A stretch of 64,000 nucleotides of DNA from Methylonatrum sp040877625 (GTDB taxonomy: Bacteria > Pseudomonadota > Gammaproteobacteria > Nitrococcales > Aquisalimonadaceae), in NCBI GenBank assembly GCA_040877625.1, contig JBBDNK010000034.1, positions 195,266 through 259,265 of the forward strand. The letters run 5' to 3'. Within the stretch, counting starts at the first letter, position 1. Each line of letters starts with the position of its first letter. Positions 26,233-35,787 of this stretch are shown here, in pieces. The position numbers and the translations under genes were made by a program. The notes below the pieces were generated by a model, which was given only the letters and a program-made list of their open reading frames with translations, was not told where the DNA came from and did not search any database.

Positions 26233-26815
26233 ACCGACCCTCCGGAGTGCTGAAACGCTGGCTTACTGTCTGGCCTGCGACCGATCTGTCCGAGGGCTGA
26301 ACCCGGTCCCCATGGTGCTGGGCGGCTTGGCCGCAATAGTCCAGTCCATATCCCTTGGATTGATTGTCCGCTCGCAAAGTTCCTCCCTCGGTGACGTTTC
26401 CGTCGAGGAATTCCCGGCCAGTCCCTAGCCCCGCGCCGGCAGCAACGGTATCGCGGTTAAAGGTGCAGTCCATGGTCCGACAACCGTCCATGTCTGCGAT
26501 TCTGTGGCACCATCCCGTCTGCTTCGGGTCCAGTTGACCTCGAATACGGTCGCACGTCATCAGAGGTCCCTAAGGCAAGTATGGTCACGATTCACTGTCT
26601 TTGCCGGGGATCCTGGTGCTTTCTGGTGCAGTTTCCGCTATCCGTTGACTACAACAACATGGGTAAACTAGTACCCCACCGCAGTAGCGTCTCTGCCGTG
26701 GCGAGGTGCTACCAGTTGACGGCAATCCGAGGATCGGGAAGGTGATCCGGTTCCCTTTTCGCAAACTCCGTCGCCGGCAATTGTCATAAATCCGACGCAG
26801 TCAACAGGAAGCCGT
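26233..26815. other. 583-bp intergenic region between divergent prkA and ligA
   Basis: No convincing gene is seen on either strand; short frames present have poor composition. It must carry promoters for both prkA (leftward) and ligA (rightward). A TTGACT at 26645-26650 followed after 18 bases by TAGTAC is the only sigma-70-like pair noted and is weak. No strong hairpin was found. Confidence 0.5.
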
Positions 26816-29131
26816 ATGTCCGACGTCTCCACCGTACTCGACAACCTCGATCAGGCGCGCGAGCGCGCTCACGAACTCCGTAGCCAGATCGACGGACACA
26901 ACTACCGATACTATGTGCTCGATGCGCCGACAGTGGCCGATGTCGAGTACGACAGCCTGATGCGTGAACTGCTGGCTCTCGAGGAACGCTGGCCCGAGCT
27001 GGTTATACCCGACTCGCCGACCCGCCGGGTCGGTGCGGCGCCCGCGGCGGATTTCGGCGAGGTCCGCCATGCCGTACCCATGCTGTCCCTGGACAACGCG
27101 TTCAGTGAACAGGATCTCAGGGATTTCGACCGGCGGGTGCGCGAGCGCCTGGAAACCGACAGTGTTACCTATGTGGGAGAACCCAAGCTGGACGGGTTGT
27201 CGGTCAGCATCAGTTATGAGGACGGTCTGCTGGTCAGGGCGGGCACGCGAGGTGACGGCAGGACGGGCGAAGATATTACCCTTAACATTCGCACCATCCG
27301 TACCGTACCGCTGCGCCTGCGGGGAGACCGCATCCCCGCCCGGCTGGATGTGCGTGGCGAGGTGGTCATTCGCCGCCAGGATTTCGAGCGTCTCAACGCG
27401 CAGCGGCTGGAAGCCGGAGAGCGCCCGTTCGCCAACCCCCGCAATGCGGCGGCGGGCAGCCTGCGGCAGCTCGATTCACGTGAGACCGCGCGGCGGCCGT
27501 TGACCTTTTTCACCTTCGGCGTAGGGCAGTGCAGCGACTCCATCGGTGACAGTCATCATGCGGCCCTGCACTATTTGCGGGACTGGGGTTTTCGCGTCAA
27601 TGAGGAAGTCCAGGTGCTGGATGGGGTCGAGGCCTGTCTGGGCTACTACCAGCACCTGCTTGAGCGCCGGGACAGTCTGGACTACGAGATCGACGGCGTG
27701 GTCTTCAAGGTCGACGGCCTGGAAGCCAGGGAACGTCTCGGCTTTACGTCCCGCGCGCCGCGCTGGGCTGTCGCTCACAAATTGCCTGCACGGGAAGCCA
27801 CCACCCGAGTGCGATCCATCATCCCCTCGGTGGGCCGTACAGGCGTCATAACGCCGGTGGCTGATCTGGAGCCGGTGGAAGTCGGCGGCGTTACCGTGAG
27901 CCGGGCGACCCTGCACAATCTGGATGAGCTCCGGCGCAAGGACGTGCGTCCGGGCGATACCGTCATGGTGCGTCGAGCCGGCGATGTGATTCCGGAGATT
28001 GTCGGCGTGGTGCTGGAGCACCGTCCATCGGCTGCGGAGCCGTGGCAGATGCCGCGTGCCTGCCCGGTCTGCGGTTCCGAGGTGCTGCGCGTGGATGGCG
28101 AAGTGGACTACCGTTGCATCGGCCGCCTGCAGTGTCCCGCCCAGCTCAAGGAGTCCATTCGACACTTCGCGTCGCGCCGTGCGCTGGATATCGAAGGCCT
28201 GGGAGACAAGGTGTCCGAACAGTTGGTGGAGGCGGGCCTGGTCCGCGAACTCGCCGACATTTTCCGCCTGACCAGGGATCAGTTATTGCGCCTGGACGGC
28301 TTTGCGGAGATTTCCGCCGCCAAGCTGGCCACGGCCATCGCCGATCGCCGGCGTATACCGCTTGACCGGCTGCTGTATGCGGTCGGCATTCCCGGCGTCG
28401 GAGTGGACACAGCACGGCTGCTGGCCGTCCAGGTAGGTGATCTGGATTTCATCCGGCGGGCGCATCCGGTGCTGTTCGCGCTGATTGCGGGCATTGGCAG
28501 GACGATGGGCGAGGAGATTCACGCCTTCTTCGCCGATCGCGGAAACGCCGAGAGCTTCGAGCGTTTACTGGCGCTTGTCGACGTTGTCGACGAGGCGGGG
28601 TTTTCCGTCGATTACCTGCAACGATTGACTGCAGCCGCCGTGATCAGTGAATTCAAGTTTCTCAGGGTTGGGCCGAAGCGGGCGGAGGAATTGGCCGGCA
28701 AGATCGGCTGCCTGACCGAGCTCGCCGAGCTGCCGGTTCAACGACTGCCGGTGTCCGGTGCCGAGGCCGAGCAGTTGCTGCAGGCTTTTCGGGCGCGTCT
28801 GAACGATCTGGGCGCCATCGATGCCCTGTTGCTGGAAAAGCACCTGCACTGGGTCAGCGACCGTTCCGCGGCGACGGTACAGGGCCGGGCGGCGGCGCAT
28901 GCGGGTCTGGCCGGCAAGACCTTCGTGCTCACCGGAACATTGCAGGATTACACCCGCGACCAGGCCAGGGAGCGGATCGAGGCGCGTGGCGGCAAAGTTG
29001 CCGGCAGCGTTTCAAAAAATACCGATTATGTGGTGGCCGGAGAGGCTGCCGGTTCAAAGCTGGACAAGGCCCGATCGCTGGAGGTGCGCATTCTGGACGA
29101 AGCAGCCTTTCGGGAACTGCTCGGGGATTGA
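26816..29131 (+). CDS. ligA: NAD-dependent DNA ligase LigA
   Basis: LigA seals nicks during replication and repair using NAD. The 771-residue protein has the Ia domain (Y-Y-V-L-D-A-P), the adenylation site E-P-K-L-D-G (Lys about 124), the OB fold, a four-Cys zinc finger (C-P-V-C then C-x5-C, about 415-440), helix-hairpin-helix repeats and a C-terminal BRCT domain (about 696-771). Many LigA proteins are about 670 residues; the extra 100 lie between the HhH repeats and BRCT, as in the longer Pseudomonas ligases. The ATG at 26816 follows AGGAAG. Confidence 0.97.
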   Translation: MSDVSTVLDNLDQARERAHELRSQIDGHNYRYYVLDAPTVADVEYDSLMRELLALEERWPELVIPDSPTRRVGAAPAADFGEVRHAVPMLSLDNAFSEQDLRDFDRRVRERLETDSVTYVGEPKLDGLSVSISYEDGLLVRAGTRGDGRTGEDITLNIRTIRTVPLRLRGDRIPARLDVRGEVVIRRQDFERLNAQRLEAGERPFANPRNAAAGSLRQLDSRETARRPLTFFTFGVGQCSDSIGDSHHAALHYLRDWGFRVNEEVQVLDGVEACLGYYQHLLERRDSLDYEIDGVVFKVDGLEARERLGFTSRAPRWAVAHKLPAREATTRVRSIIPSVGRTGVITPVADLEPVEVGGVTVSRATLHNLDELRRKDVRPGDTVMVRRAGDVIPEIVGVVLEHRPSAAEPWQMPRACPVCGSEVLRVDGEVDYRCIGRLQCPAQLKESIRHFASRRALDIEGLGDKVSEQLVEAGLVRELADIFRLTRDQLLRLDGFAEISAAKLATAIADRRRIPLDRLLYAVGIPGVGVDTARLLAVQVGDLDFIRRAHPVLFALIAGIGRTMGEEIHAFFADRGNAESFERLLALVDVVDEAGFSVDYLQRLTAAAVISEFKFLRVGPKRAEELAGKIGCLTELAELPVQRLPVSGAEAEQLLQAFRARLNDLGAIDALLLEKHLHWVSDRSAATVQGRAAAHAGLAGKTFVLTGTLQDYTRDQARERIEARGGKVAGSVSKNTDYVVAGEAAGSKLDKARSLEVRILDEAAFRELLGD

Positions 29132-29144
29132 AGGAGACACTGAA

Positions 29145-29996
29145 TTATTCCGGGTGGCGGAACAACATCACGTCGCTGCTTTTTCGCAGTTCCATTACAT
29201 AGGCCTCGATGCGTGCGCTGATCGCCTCCGCGCGCAGGCGATCCTTTATTTTATCGAACGGCGGCGGGTCGGAGTTGCGGCGCGCTTCCAGGCGAATTAC
29301 ATGCCAGCCGAACTCGGTGCGTACCGGCTCCCGGGTATAATCGCCCTGGTCCAGTTCCACTGCCGATCGAGCGAAGGCCTCGACCATCTGATCCGGCGTA
29401 AACCAGCCAAGGTCTCCGCCCTGAGGTGCGGAGGGGCCGGTGGAGTGCTGGCGCGCGAGTTCCGCGAAATCGGCGCCCGAGTCCAGGGCCGCAATCAGTG
29501 TCTGCGCCTCATCGGCGCTGTCCACAAGGATGTGTCGCGCATGGTATTCCTTGAGCCGCTGACGTGCGTAGAGGCGGTCGTAAAGGGCATGGAGGGTCTC
29601 GTCATCCACCGGTTCCCGGCGCAGCTGTTCGATACGTGCCTGTACCAGCACGGCCCGGCGGATATTATTGACCTGTGCCTGCACATGATCGCTTTCACCA
29701 ATGCCGCGCTCCTCGGCGTCCTGCGCGATCAACTCCATCTCAACCAGTTCCAGCAGCAGCGTCTCCCGATCTTCGGCCGAGAGTCGGTCGGGTCGGCCGC
29801 CGCTGCGACGCGCCATATGCATGTCCAGCATGGGTGCGGTGATGCGTTCGCCGTTGATCGTAGCCAGGATTCCGGCCTCGGGCGAGGCACTCAGATCACC
29901 ACCGTCCGCATGTTCGTCCACCTCCGTTTCATCGCCCGCGCCGCAGGCGGTTACCAGCAGGCTGGCAAGGATCAAGGTGAGCGTACGGCCCGCCAT
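29145..29996 (-). CDS. Parvulin-type peptidyl-prolyl isomerase lipoprotein
   Basis: A 283-residue protein with a lipoprotein signal (hydrophobic stretch then L-L-V-T-A-C, Cys about residue 18) predicting anchoring to a membrane facing the periplasm. A SurA-like N-terminal helical region precedes a parvulin domain with H-A-R-H-I-L-V, G-A-D-F-A-E-L-A, G-G-D-L-G-W-F and F-G-W-H-V-I-R-L (about 150-250). It should help fold exported proteins. Its start overlaps the bolA stop through ATGA, making yciI-bolA-ppi a coupled set. Confidence 0.9.
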   Translation of the reverse strand: MAGRTLTLILASLLVTACGAGDETEVDEHADGGDLSASPEAGILATINGERITAPMLDMHMARRSGGRPDRLSAEDRETLLLELVEMELIAQDAEERGIGESDHVQAQVNNIRRAVLVQARIEQLRREPVDDETLHALYDRLYARQRLKEYHARHILVDSADEAQTLIAALDSGADFAELARQHSTGPSAPQGGDLGWFTPDQMVEAFARSAVELDQGDYTREPVRTEFGWHVIRLEARRNSDPPPFDKIKDRLRAEAISARIEAYVMELRKSSDVMLFRHPE

Positions 29997-30292
29997 CAGC
30001 TGTCCCGCTGTTCGACTGCGTGGTACTCCGCGGGCGTCATGGCCTCGATGCCGAGCGCGTGGATATCGGTCTGCATGAGGCTGCCCATGGCGTCGTAAAC
30101 CAGCCGGTGGCGCTGCAACGGGGACATCTCCGCGAGCGCCTCGCTGATCACAACGACCCGGAAATGGCCGCGACCGTCCCGGGCGCCCGCATGGCCGACA
30201 TGCAGGTGGCTTTCATCCACCACTTCCAGGTGTTCCACGGGTATTGCGGACCGCAGGCGCTCTTCAATCTGTTTGAGGCGTTCCGTGTTCAT
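29996..30292 (-). CDS. bolA: BolA-family protein
   Basis: A 98-residue BolA-type protein with the class II KH-like fold and the family core S-H-x-H-V-G-H and H-R-L-V-Y-D-A-M-G. BolA proteins pair with monothiol glutaredoxins in iron handling and influence cell shape and stress responses. The conserved His residues for cluster ligation are present. Both ends overlap neighbours by 1-4 bases (ATGA), so translation is coupled with yciI before and the parvulin after. Confidence 0.93.
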   Translation of the reverse strand: MNTERLKQIEERLRSAIPVEHLEVVDESHLHVGHAGARDGRGHFRVVVISEALAEMSPLQRHRLVYDAMGSLMQTDIHALGIEAMTPAEYHAVEQRDS

Positions 30293-30588
30293 GGCAGCAC
30301 CTTGACGTAGGGTTTTACGGTTACGGTCCGGTATACGCCGGCATCCACGAAAGGATCCGCGTCGGCCCAGGCTCTGGCCTCGGCCAGGGAATCGAACTCG
30401 GCGATAACCAGGCTGCCGGTGAAACCGGCCTCGCCCGGATCCTCGCTGTCGACGGCGGGATGCGGCCCGGCAACCAGCAGCCGGCCATTGGCCTGCAATG
30501 TCTTCAGCCGCTCGAGATGGGCAGGCCGTACCTGCTTGCGCAACGGCAGACTGTTCGGAACATCTTCGGAAATGATCGCGTAATACAT
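30289..30588 (-). CDS. yciI: YciI-family protein
   Basis: A 99-residue YciI-like protein with the ferredoxin-like fold: start M-Y-Y-A-I-I, R-P-A-H-L-E-R-L (conserved His), G-P-H-P and D-P-F-V-D-A-G-V-Y. The His-Asp pair characteristic of the family is kept. The biochemical role is unknown. The ATG at 30588 is chosen over upstream codons because the family begins exactly here. It is the first gene of the yciI-bolA-parvulin set; the 194-bp gap to divergent yciO should carry both promoters. Confidence 0.92.
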   Translation of the reverse strand: MYYAIISEDVPNSLPLRKQVRPAHLERLKTLQANGRLLVAGPHPAVDSEDPGEAGFTGSLVIAEFDSLAEARAWADADPFVDAGVYRTVTVKPYVKVLP

Positions 30589-30782
30589 GGCCTGTTGCTC
30601 TGCTCCTGTGCGAGACTCGAAACAGCGGCCGAGCTTATCACACTGCTCAGGAGGCTCTGTCCTGTTGCTATGGTCAGCGCCGAGGAATGCGCGTGCACAG
30701 ATGGACAACGGACCAGGCAATCCGTTCGGCAGGCCTCTGTCCTGGGCATCATTCATACAACGATCTGCAACGGCGAACCTGC

Positions 30783-31406
30783 ATGACCCAGTATTTCGAG
30801 ATTCATCAAGAGACACCCCAGCCGCGGCTGCTCAACCAGGCGGTGAAGATCATCCGTGAGGGCGGCGTCATCGTCTACCCGACGGACACCACGTATGCCT
30901 TGGGCTGCGGTATCGGCGAGAAGAACGCGCTGGACCGGATCAGGGCGCTGCGGCAGCTCGATGATCGGCATAACTTCACCCTGGCATGTCGCGACCTGTC
31001 AGAGATCGGCACCTATGCGAAAGTCGAGAAAACCGCCTACCGCCTGCTCAAGAGCTTTACCCCGGGGCCTTATACATTTGTGCTACGGGCAACCTCCGAG
31101 GTTCCTCGGCGCCTGCAGCACCCCAAGCGCAAGACCATCGGCATACGCGTTCCGGATCACGTCATCGCCCGGGCGCTGCTGGCGGACCTCGGTGAGCCCT
31201 TGATGACCACCAGCCTGCTCATGCCTGGTCAGGATATTCCATTCACCGAGGCGTCGGAAATCCGCCAGCACCTGGGCGGTCGGGTGGATCTCATTATCGA
31301 TGGTGGCCCCTGCGGCCTGGAGCCCTCGACGGTGATTGACCTTTACGACGGTGTGCCTCAGGTTCTGCGCGTGGGGGCCGGTGATGCGACAGCGTTCGAG
31401 ACCTGA
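30783..31406 (+). CDS. yciO: YciO, Sua5/YrdC-family protein
   Basis: A 207-residue member of the Sua5-YciO-YrdC family, whose best known members make threonylcarbamoyl-adenylate for the t6A modification of tRNA. The E. coli YciO length is 206. Visible motifs are Y-P-T-D-T-T-Y-A-L-G-C, F-T-P-G-P-Y-T-F, K-R-K-T-I-G-I-R-V-P and P-S-T-V-I-D. YciO itself lacks a proven essential role, and the main TsaC is usually separate. The ATG at 30783 is used because upstream in-frame codons lack homology. trpS follows after 105 bp. Confidence 0.9.
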   Translation: MTQYFEIHQETPQPRLLNQAVKIIREGGVIVYPTDTTYALGCGIGEKNALDRIRALRQLDDRHNFTLACRDLSEIGTYAKVEKTAYRLLKSFTPGPYTFVLRATSEVPRRLQHPKRKTIGIRVPDHVIARALLADLGEPLMTTSLLMPGQDIPFTEASEIRQHLGGRVDLIIDGGPCGLEPSTVIDLYDGVPQVLRVGAGDATAFET

Positions 31407-31511
31407 GATGCTGCGTCCGGCACAATGCGACACTGCCCGGACGGCCGTTCTGCGGTATCATCGGGCGCCTGAAGGACCGGCCGCGGTCGAGGTATTGGGA
31501 AGGAGAGCGTT

Positions 31512-32729
31512 TTGAGTTCGTTAGGTTCACGACAGAGCCGCGTGCTATCGGGCATGCGACCCACCGGTCGGCTGCATCTTGGGCATTATCACGGTGTGCT
31601 CAAGAACTGGCTGAACCTGCAGCAGGAACACGAGTGTTTTTTCTTCGTCGCTGACTGGCATGCGCTCACCACGCACTACACCGAGCCGCAGGTGATTGCT
31701 GACAACGTCTGGGACATGCTGATTGACTGGCTGGCCTGTGGCATCAATCCGAGCCTTGCCCGGGTGTTCATCCAGTCGCGGGTGATCGAACATGCCGAGC
31801 TGAATCTGCTGCTGTCCATGATCACCCCGCTAGGCTGGCTGGAACGCGTGCCATCCTACAAGGACCAGCAGGAGAAGCTGAAGGACAGGGATCTGGCCAC
31901 CTACGGCTTTCTCGGTTATCCGGTCCTGCAGTCCGCGGATATCCTGATTTATCGCGCAACCTCCGTGCCCGTGGGCGAAGATCAAGTGGCCCATGTTGAG
32001 GTTACCCGTGAGATCGCCCGCCGTTTCAACCACCTTTACGGGCGGGAACCGGGCTTTGAAGACAAGGCCGTGGATGCCGCCAGGCGTATGGGCAAGAAGA
32101 ACAATCGCCTGTACCTGGACCTGCGTCGCAAGTACCAGGAGCGGGGTGACCAGGAAGCGCTGCAAGTGGGCAGGGCGCTGGTCGAGGGGCAGCAGAACAT
32201 CACACTGGCCGACCGCGAGCGGCTTTACGGCTATCTGGACGGCAGCGGCGTCGTGGTACTGCCTGAGCCTCAGGCGCTGCTGACGCCGGCGCCCAGAATG
32301 CCCGGCCTGGACGGGCAGAAGATGTCCAAATCCTACGGCAACACCATCGCACTGCGTGACGAGCCGGCGGAAGTGGAGCGAAAGATTCGCACCATGCCGA
32401 CGGATCCCGCCCGTGTCCGGCGGGTCGATCCCGGTAATCCAGAGAAATGTCCGGTCTGGGATTTTCACAAGATCTACTCTGATCAGAGCACCCGGAACTG
32501 GGTGTGGGAAGGCTGCACGACGGCCGGCATAGGCTGTCTTGACTGCAAGAAGCCGGTTATCGATGCGGTTCAGGCGGAGCTCCGGCCCATCCGCGAGCGT
32601 GCCCGGGAACTCGAGGGGAATCTGGAGTCAGTGCGGACAATCGTGAATGAAGGAGTCGAGGCTGCGCGTTCCACGGCCCGCGAGACCATGGAAGAAGTTC
32701 GACGCGTCATGGGGCTGGACTACCGTTAA
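31512..32729 (+). CDS. trpS: Tryptophan-tRNA ligase
   Basis: A class I aminoacyl-tRNA synthetase charging tRNA-Trp. The 405-residue protein has the HIGH-type motif H-L-G-H at about 21-24 and K-M-S-K-S at about 271-275, plus the G-M-R-P-T-G motif near the N-terminus. It belongs to the longer variant with a C-terminal segment containing G-C-T-T-A-G-I-G-C-L-D-C-K. The start appears to be TTG at 31512 with AGGAGAG 5 bases before; the first ATG lies within the conserved nucleotide-binding region and is too late. Confidence 0.95.
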   Translation: MSSLGSRQSRVLSGMRPTGRLHLGHYHGVLKNWLNLQQEHECFFFVADWHALTTHYTEPQVIADNVWDMLIDWLACGINPSLARVFIQSRVIEHAELNLLLSMITPLGWLERVPSYKDQQEKLKDRDLATYGFLGYPVLQSADILIYRATSVPVGEDQVAHVEVTREIARRFNHLYGREPGFEDKAVDAARRMGKKNNRLYLDLRRKYQERGDQEALQVGRALVEGQQNITLADRERLYGYLDGSGVVVLPEPQALLTPAPRMPGLDGQKMSKSYGNTIALRDEPAEVERKIRTMPTDPARVRRVDPGNPEKCPVWDFHKIYSDQSTRNWVWEGCTTAGIGCLDCKKPVIDAVQAELRPIRERARELEGNLESVRTIVNEGVEAARSTARETMEEVRRVMGLDYR

Positions 32730-32731
32730 CG

Positions 32732-33562
32732 GTGGGGGGGGGCTTGAACGATCCGGCCGATCTGAACCATATGCTGGGTGAAACCGCCGAAGCCCCACAG
32801 CGGGCGACCGTGCGCGGTGAACCGCTGGCCGAGTTCCCCCGCGATCTCTATATCCCTCCGGATGCGCTGGAGGTGTTTCTGGAGACCTTTCAGGGGCCTC
32901 TGGATCTATTGCTGTACCTTATACGCCGGCAGAACCTCGACGTGCTGGATATCCCCATTGCATCCATTACCCGTCAGTACATGAAATATGTTGAGTTAAT
33001 GAAGGATATCCGCCTGGAACTCGCCGCCGAGTACCTTGTGATGGCAGCCGTGCTGGCGGAGATCAAGTCGCGCATGCTACTGCCGCGTCCGGTGGAGGCG
33101 GCGGATGAGGAGGAAGACCCGCGTGCCGAACTGGTGCGGCGGCTGCAGGAATACGAGCGCTACAAGCATGCCGGCGAGGATCTGGACAGCCTGCCCAGGA
33201 TCGGGCGCGATGTCTATCCCGCGGCCGCACCGGCGCCGGACATACGGGGCACCCGACGTGAACCCGAAGTCAGCCTGCAGGATCTGCTGGCGGCCCTGGC
33301 CGACGTGATGGCCCGCGCGGAAATGTTTACCCACCATCATGTACAGCGGGAAACGCTGTCGGTGCGTGAACGCATGACCATGACCCTGGAGCGGCTGAGC
33401 GCCGACACGTTTATTGATTTCCGTAGCCTGCTTAATGTCGAAGAGGGCAGGCGGGGCATCGTGGTCAGCTTTCTCGCCATCCTGGAATTGATCAAGGAAT
33501 CGCTGGTCGAACTGGTGCAGGCGGAACCGTTCGCGCCGATCTATCTACGCGCCCGGGCGTGA
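32732..33562 (+). CDS. scpA: Segregation and condensation protein A
   Basis: ScpA is the kleisin that bridges the SMC heads. The 276-residue protein has the N-terminal F-Q-G-P-L-D-L-L-L-Y-L-I-R segment, the helical middle E-Y-L-V-M-A-A-V-L-A-E-I-K-S-R-M-L-L-P, and the C-terminal winged helix. The start is uncertain: GTG at 32732 or TTG at 32744, preceded by an uninterrupted G-run that may serve as ribosome binding site; the first conserved residues come later. It overlaps scpB by 4 bp (GTGA). Its partner smc is 13 kb away in this window. Confidence 0.92.
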   Translation: MGGGLNDPADLNHMLGETAEAPQRATVRGEPLAEFPRDLYIPPDALEVFLETFQGPLDLLLYLIRRQNLDVLDIPIASITRQYMKYVELMKDIRLELAAEYLVMAAVLAEIKSRMLLPRPVEAADEEEDPRAELVRRLQEYERYKHAGEDLDSLPRIGRDVYPAAAPAPDIRGTRREPEVSLQDLLAALADVMARAEMFTHHHVQRETLSVRERMTMTLERLSADTFIDFRSLLNVEEGRRGIVVSFLAILELIKESLVELVQAEPFAPIYLRARA

Positions 33563-34212
33563 TGGGAATGCAAACGTTGAACGACACGAGCAGAGCACCT
33601 CTGAAGCATATCCTCGAAGCCGCGCTGCTGGCCGCGGGTGGTGCGTTGTCGCTGGATCATATGCAGACCCTGTTTGAATCCGAGGCCGCGCCGGACAAAC
33701 CTGCCTTGCGGGAGGCGTTGGCAGCGCTTGCCCAAGACTATCAGGGGCGGGGCATTGAAGTTGTGGAGGTGGGCAGTGGCTGGCGCATTCAGGTGCGGGA
33801 CGCCATGGCTCCCTGGGTGTCGAGGCTGTGGGAGGAGCGGCCGGGCCGCTATTCCCGCGCGCTGCTGGAGACCCTCGCGATTATCGCCTATCGGCAGCCT
33901 GTGACGCGCGGTGAGATCGAGGAAATCCGCGGCGTCAGCATCAGTACCTCGATCATGCGCACCCTGCAGGAACGGGGCTGGATTCGTAGCGTCGGCCATC
34001 GGGACGTTCCCGGGCGGCCGGCCATGTTCGGCACCACCCGTTCCTTTCTGGATCATTTCAACCTGAAAAGCCTGGATCAGCTGCCGTCACTGGCCGAGCT
34101 GCGTCATCTGGACGATATCCATCCGGAACTGGATCTCAAGTTCCCGGAGGAGACCGCCGGGGAAGATGCGGAACGCCGGGATGCCGATGGCCACAGGCAA
34201 ACCGAGCACTAA
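33559..34212 (+). CDS. scpB: Segregation and condensation protein B
   Basis: ScpB dimers bind ScpA in the SMC complex. The 217-residue protein shows two winged helices and the conserved L-E-T-L-A-I-I-A-Y-R-Q-P-V-T-R-G-E-I-E and G-R-P-A-M-F-G-T-T segments. The tail is acidic and variable. GTG at 33559 or ATG at 33562 or 33568 are possible starts; all precede the domain. It is directly abutted by rluB, whose ATG follows the stop without a gap. Confidence 0.95.
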   Translation: MMGMQTLNDTSRAPLKHILEAALLAAGGALSLDHMQTLFESEAAPDKPALREALAALAQDYQGRGIEVVEVGSGWRIQVRDAMAPWVSRLWEERPGRYSRALLETLAIIAYRQPVTRGEIEEIRGVSISTSIMRTLQERGWIRSVGHRDVPGRPAMFGTTRSFLDHFNLKSLDQLPSLAELRHLDDIHPELDLKFPEETAGEDAERRDADGHRQTEH

Positions 34213-35034
34213 ATGGACGAGAAGCTGCAGAAGGTACTGGCACGCGCCGGCCTCGGTTCTCGCCGGGAGATCGAGGGCTGGATCGCGCAGGGGCGCGTTC
34301 AGGTCAACGGCGAGCCGGCAAGACTGGGAGACCGGGTGACCGGCCTGGAGCGCATTCGCTGTAACGGCAGCCTGGTGCCTCGGGAGAAGCTGGTTGCCGA
34401 CAGCCGCAAGGTGATCGCCTACCACAAGCCCGTTGGGGAGATCAGCAGCCGGGATGATCCCGAGGGCCGTGTCACCGTATTTGATCATTTGCCGAAGCTG
34501 GGTTCCGGTCGCTGGATCAGTATCGGCCGGCTGGATCTCAATACCCTGGGGCTGTTGCTGTTCACCAACGACGGCGAGTTGGCAAACCGCCTCATGCATC
34601 CCTCCTGGGCGCAGGAGCGGGAATACGCGGTGCGTGTTTACGGTGACGTCAGCCCGGAGGTATTGAAGCGCCTGCAGACCGGTGTGGAGCTCGATGACGG
34701 CCCGGCCAGGTTCGATTCCATCACGGTCCGCGGCGGCGAAGGCGGCAATCAGTGGTACCACGTGACCATTCGGGAAGGTCGACGGCGCGAGGTGCGCCGG
34801 CTCTGGGAGTCCCAGGGCGTACAGGTCAGCCGCCTGATTCGGGTGCGCTATGGGCCGATTGCGCTACCCAGGGATCTGCCGCGCGGCAAGTGGCGCTTCC
34901 TGAAGCCGGAGCAGGTTGATGCCCTGGCCCGGGCCGTGGAGCTTCCCATCACGGCGCAGACCGCGGCCGCGGGGGCGCCGAAGAAACGGCGCCTTGTGCC
35001 GAAACCTCCGCGCCCGAAACGTACCCGGAAATAG
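34213..35034 (+). CDS. rluB: Ribosomal large-subunit pseudouridine synthase B
   Basis: RluB converts U2605 of 23S rRNA to pseudouridine. The 273-residue protein has an N-terminal S4 RNA-binding domain (L-Q-K-V-L-A-R-A-G-L-G-S-R-R) and the RsuA/RluB/E/F catalytic domain with G-R-L-D-L-N-T-L-G-L-L-L-F-T-N-D-G (catalytic Asp about 113). A basic Lys/Arg/Pro-rich tail follows. The scpA-scpB-rluB arrangement is standard in gammaproteobacteria and is kept here. Confidence 0.94.
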   Translation: MDEKLQKVLARAGLGSRREIEGWIAQGRVQVNGEPARLGDRVTGLERIRCNGSLVPREKLVADSRKVIAYHKPVGEISSRDDPEGRVTVFDHLPKLGSGRWISIGRLDLNTLGLLLFTNDGELANRLMHPSWAQEREYAVRVYGDVSPEVLKRLQTGVELDDGPARFDSITVRGGEGGNQWYHVTIREGRRREVRRLWESQGVQVSRLIRVRYGPIALPRDLPRGKWRFLKPEQVDALARAVELPITAQTAAAGAPKKRRLVPKPPRPKRTRK

Positions 35035-35107
35035 ACCTTCTGACCTGCATGAGGTGGATATCGCCGCGCTCCATTCACCCTGCGTGAAAACGACGAAAAC
35101 CCTGACC

Positions 35108-35770
35108 ATGGTTGCTGCCACATCCACGGAACTCCACGCCATCTACCGGGAACTCCTGGCCTGGTGCGGCCCCCGGCACTGGTGGCCGGCGGATCACTGG
35201 TTCGAGGTGATGGTCGGTGCGGTGCTCACCCAGAACACCGCCTGGATTAATGTGGAAAAGGCCCTCGCCCGAATGCGCGGGCATGGCCTGCTGGCGCCGG
35301 AGCCACTACTGGCCGCGCCACCGGAACAACTTGCTGAATCAATCCGCTCAGCGGGCTATTACAACCTCAAGACCCGCCGTCTGCGTAATCTCACGACAAC
35401 GCTGCTGGAAGACGGGGGCCTTGAAGGCTGGGCGAACAGGGAGACCTGGTCGTTACGGGAACGCCTGTTGTCCATCAACGGCGTCGGTGAGGAGACGGCG
35501 GACTCCATTTTGCTGTACGTCTTCCGCCGCCCGGTCTTCGTGATCGATGCTTATACGCGCCGTATCTTTGCTCGCCTGGGCCATGTTCAGGGCAACGAGC
35601 CCTACCGTGCCCTGGCGGGTATTTTCGAGCAGGCCCTGGGTGAGGATGAGCCCGTCTACAACGAATACCATGCGTTGATCGTTGCGCTGGGAAACAGGGT
35701 CTGCAGGCCCCGGCCGCTATGCGGAGAATGTCCGCTTCAGCTGCGCTGCAACTGGCGGGCCGGGGTTTAG
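35108..35770 (+). CDS. Endonuclease III-like HhH-GPD DNA glycosylase
   Basis: A 220-residue helix-hairpin-helix glycosylase of the Nth/MagIII branch. It has I-N-G-V-G-E-E-T-A-D (HhH; the lysine of classical endonuclease III is replaced by Glu), V-I-D-A-Y-T-R-R (catalytic Asp) and a C-terminal iron-sulfur loop C-x5-C-x2-C-x5-C. The missing HhH lysine points to a monofunctional glycosylase such as a 3-methyladenine type rather than a bifunctional lyase. The ATG at 35108 is preferred; an open extension back into rluB lacks homology. Confidence 0.85.
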   Translation: MVAATSTELHAIYRELLAWCGPRHWWPADHWFEVMVGAVLTQNTAWINVEKALARMRGHGLLAPEPLLAAPPEQLAESIRSAGYYNLKTRRLRNLTTTLLEDGGLEGWANRETWSLRERLLSINGVGEETADSILLYVFRRPVFVIDAYTRRIFARLGHVQGNEPYRALAGIFEQALGEDEPVYNEYHALIVALGNRVCRPRPLCGECPLQLRCNWRAGV

Positions 35771-35787
35771 ATCAGCCTGTGAGGTGT

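Noticed and set aside
26233..26560. Reverse-strand frame of 118 codons upstream of prkA
   Set aside because: Composition is poor, it overlaps the start of prkA, and no start signal or family resemblance is seen.
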